Source of the DNA: JAIQFR01 sp041494445
Lineage (GTDB): Bacteria; Acidobacteriota; Polarisedimenticolia; Polarisedimenticolales; JAIQFR01
Assembly (NCBI GenBank): GCA_041494445.1
Contig: JBGQAU010000011.1
Location: forward strand, 1 to 49,452
Reading direction: 5' to 3'
Length of the DNA: 49,452 nt
Of this stretch, positions 49,333-49,452 are shown one piece after another. The position numbers and the translations under genes were made by a program. Position 1 is the stretch's first letter. Each line of letters begins with the position of its first letter. Under the pieces are notes generated by a model. That model did not search any database, had not been told where the DNA came from, and saw only the letters and a list, made by a program, of their open reading frames with translations.

Positions 49333-49452
49333 ATGAAGAGAGTGATTCGGATCGCTTTGATGGCTTTGGTCGCGCTTGCAGTGATGGTCCCGGCGAACGC
49401 CGCGGGCAAGGTGACCGTTGGCGACTTTCTGACCCAGATCGCCCAGGTGAAG
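49333..49452 (+). CDS. Secreted protein, N-terminus only (runs off the right edge)
   Basis: The first 40 codons of an exported protein. ATG 49333 follows GGGGAGGTCACGTTC. The signal peptide (KRVIRIALMALVALAVMVPA, cut near NAA-GK) is followed by KVTVGDFLTQIAQVK, which is not enough to name a family. It lies behind two good promoters, so it is probably well expressed. The frame is open to the window edge. Confidence 0.8.
   Translation, partial: MKRVIRIALMALVALAVMVPANAAGKVTVGDFLTQIAQVK

Overview
The window is a high-GC chromosomal segment from a Gram-negative bacterium. It encodes a Wza-type export protein, an outer-membrane beta-barrel, a LapB-like protein that implies LPS, and several Sec-type signal peptides. 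The mix of an exosortase-A-type exopolysaccharide (EPS) cluster, a roadblock/MglA pair, ffs-dnaX-ybaB-recR and rplU-rpmA-obgE-nadD-rsfS-rlmH suggests Acidobacteriota or a neighbouring phylum. That placement is inference; no rRNA or diagnostic marker lies in the window.

Layout. (1) 1-16900: mostly plus-strand cell-surface sugar genes. These are a FemAB-like acyltransferase and DegT aminotransferase pair, two GT4 glycosyltransferases, wecB on the opposite strand, and a mosaic secreted beta-helix protein. A five-gene run follows: GT4, GT-C-like membrane protein, GtrB/ArnC-like GT2, WecD-like N-acetyltransferase and WecE aminotransferase. (2) 17000-33300: one long minus-strand EPS operon read from a promoter at about 33370-33398. 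In transcription order it holds the export protein, beta-barrel, chain-length determinant, tyrosine autokinase, YvcK, a small HTH protein, GT2, polysaccharide deacetylase, SGNH hydrolase, a double alpha/beta hydrolase, GT4, flippase, O-antigen ligase/polymerase, a collapsed glycosyltransferase pseudogene, a membrane-anchored NodB-like protein and a glycosyltransferase tail relic. The priming sugar transferase is divergent at 33777. No exosortase gene is present. (3) 35200-37100: an HTH-receiver regulator, tRNA-Arg(ACG), tadA, two tRNA-Ser genes and the SRP RNA. (4) 37200-49452: plus-strand housekeeping genes (dnaX, ybaB, recR, roadblock, mglA, rplU, rpmA, obgE, nadD, rsfS, a sigma-54 activator, rlmH, a LapA-LapB fusion, comF, cyclophilin) and the start of a secreted protein.

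How the genes fit together. The priming transferase loads a sugar phosphate on undecaprenyl phosphate. The GT4 and GT2 enzymes would extend it, the flippase and polymerase would export and join the repeats, and the chain-length protein, kinase and Wza-like protein would control length and secretion. The deacetylase, hydrolases and FemAB-like enzyme would modify the product. The 12151-16887 genes could build and attach an acetylated amino-deoxysugar.

The most interesting signals are a ten-A slippery tract in dnaX placed to yield tau and gamma, an apparent CTG start for rsfS inside a four-base overlap, tadA ending inside a tRNA-Ser gene and sitting just after its own substrate tRNA, a LapA-LapB fusion, a tandem hydrolase without nucleophile serines, and structured leaders before the priming transferase and dnaX.
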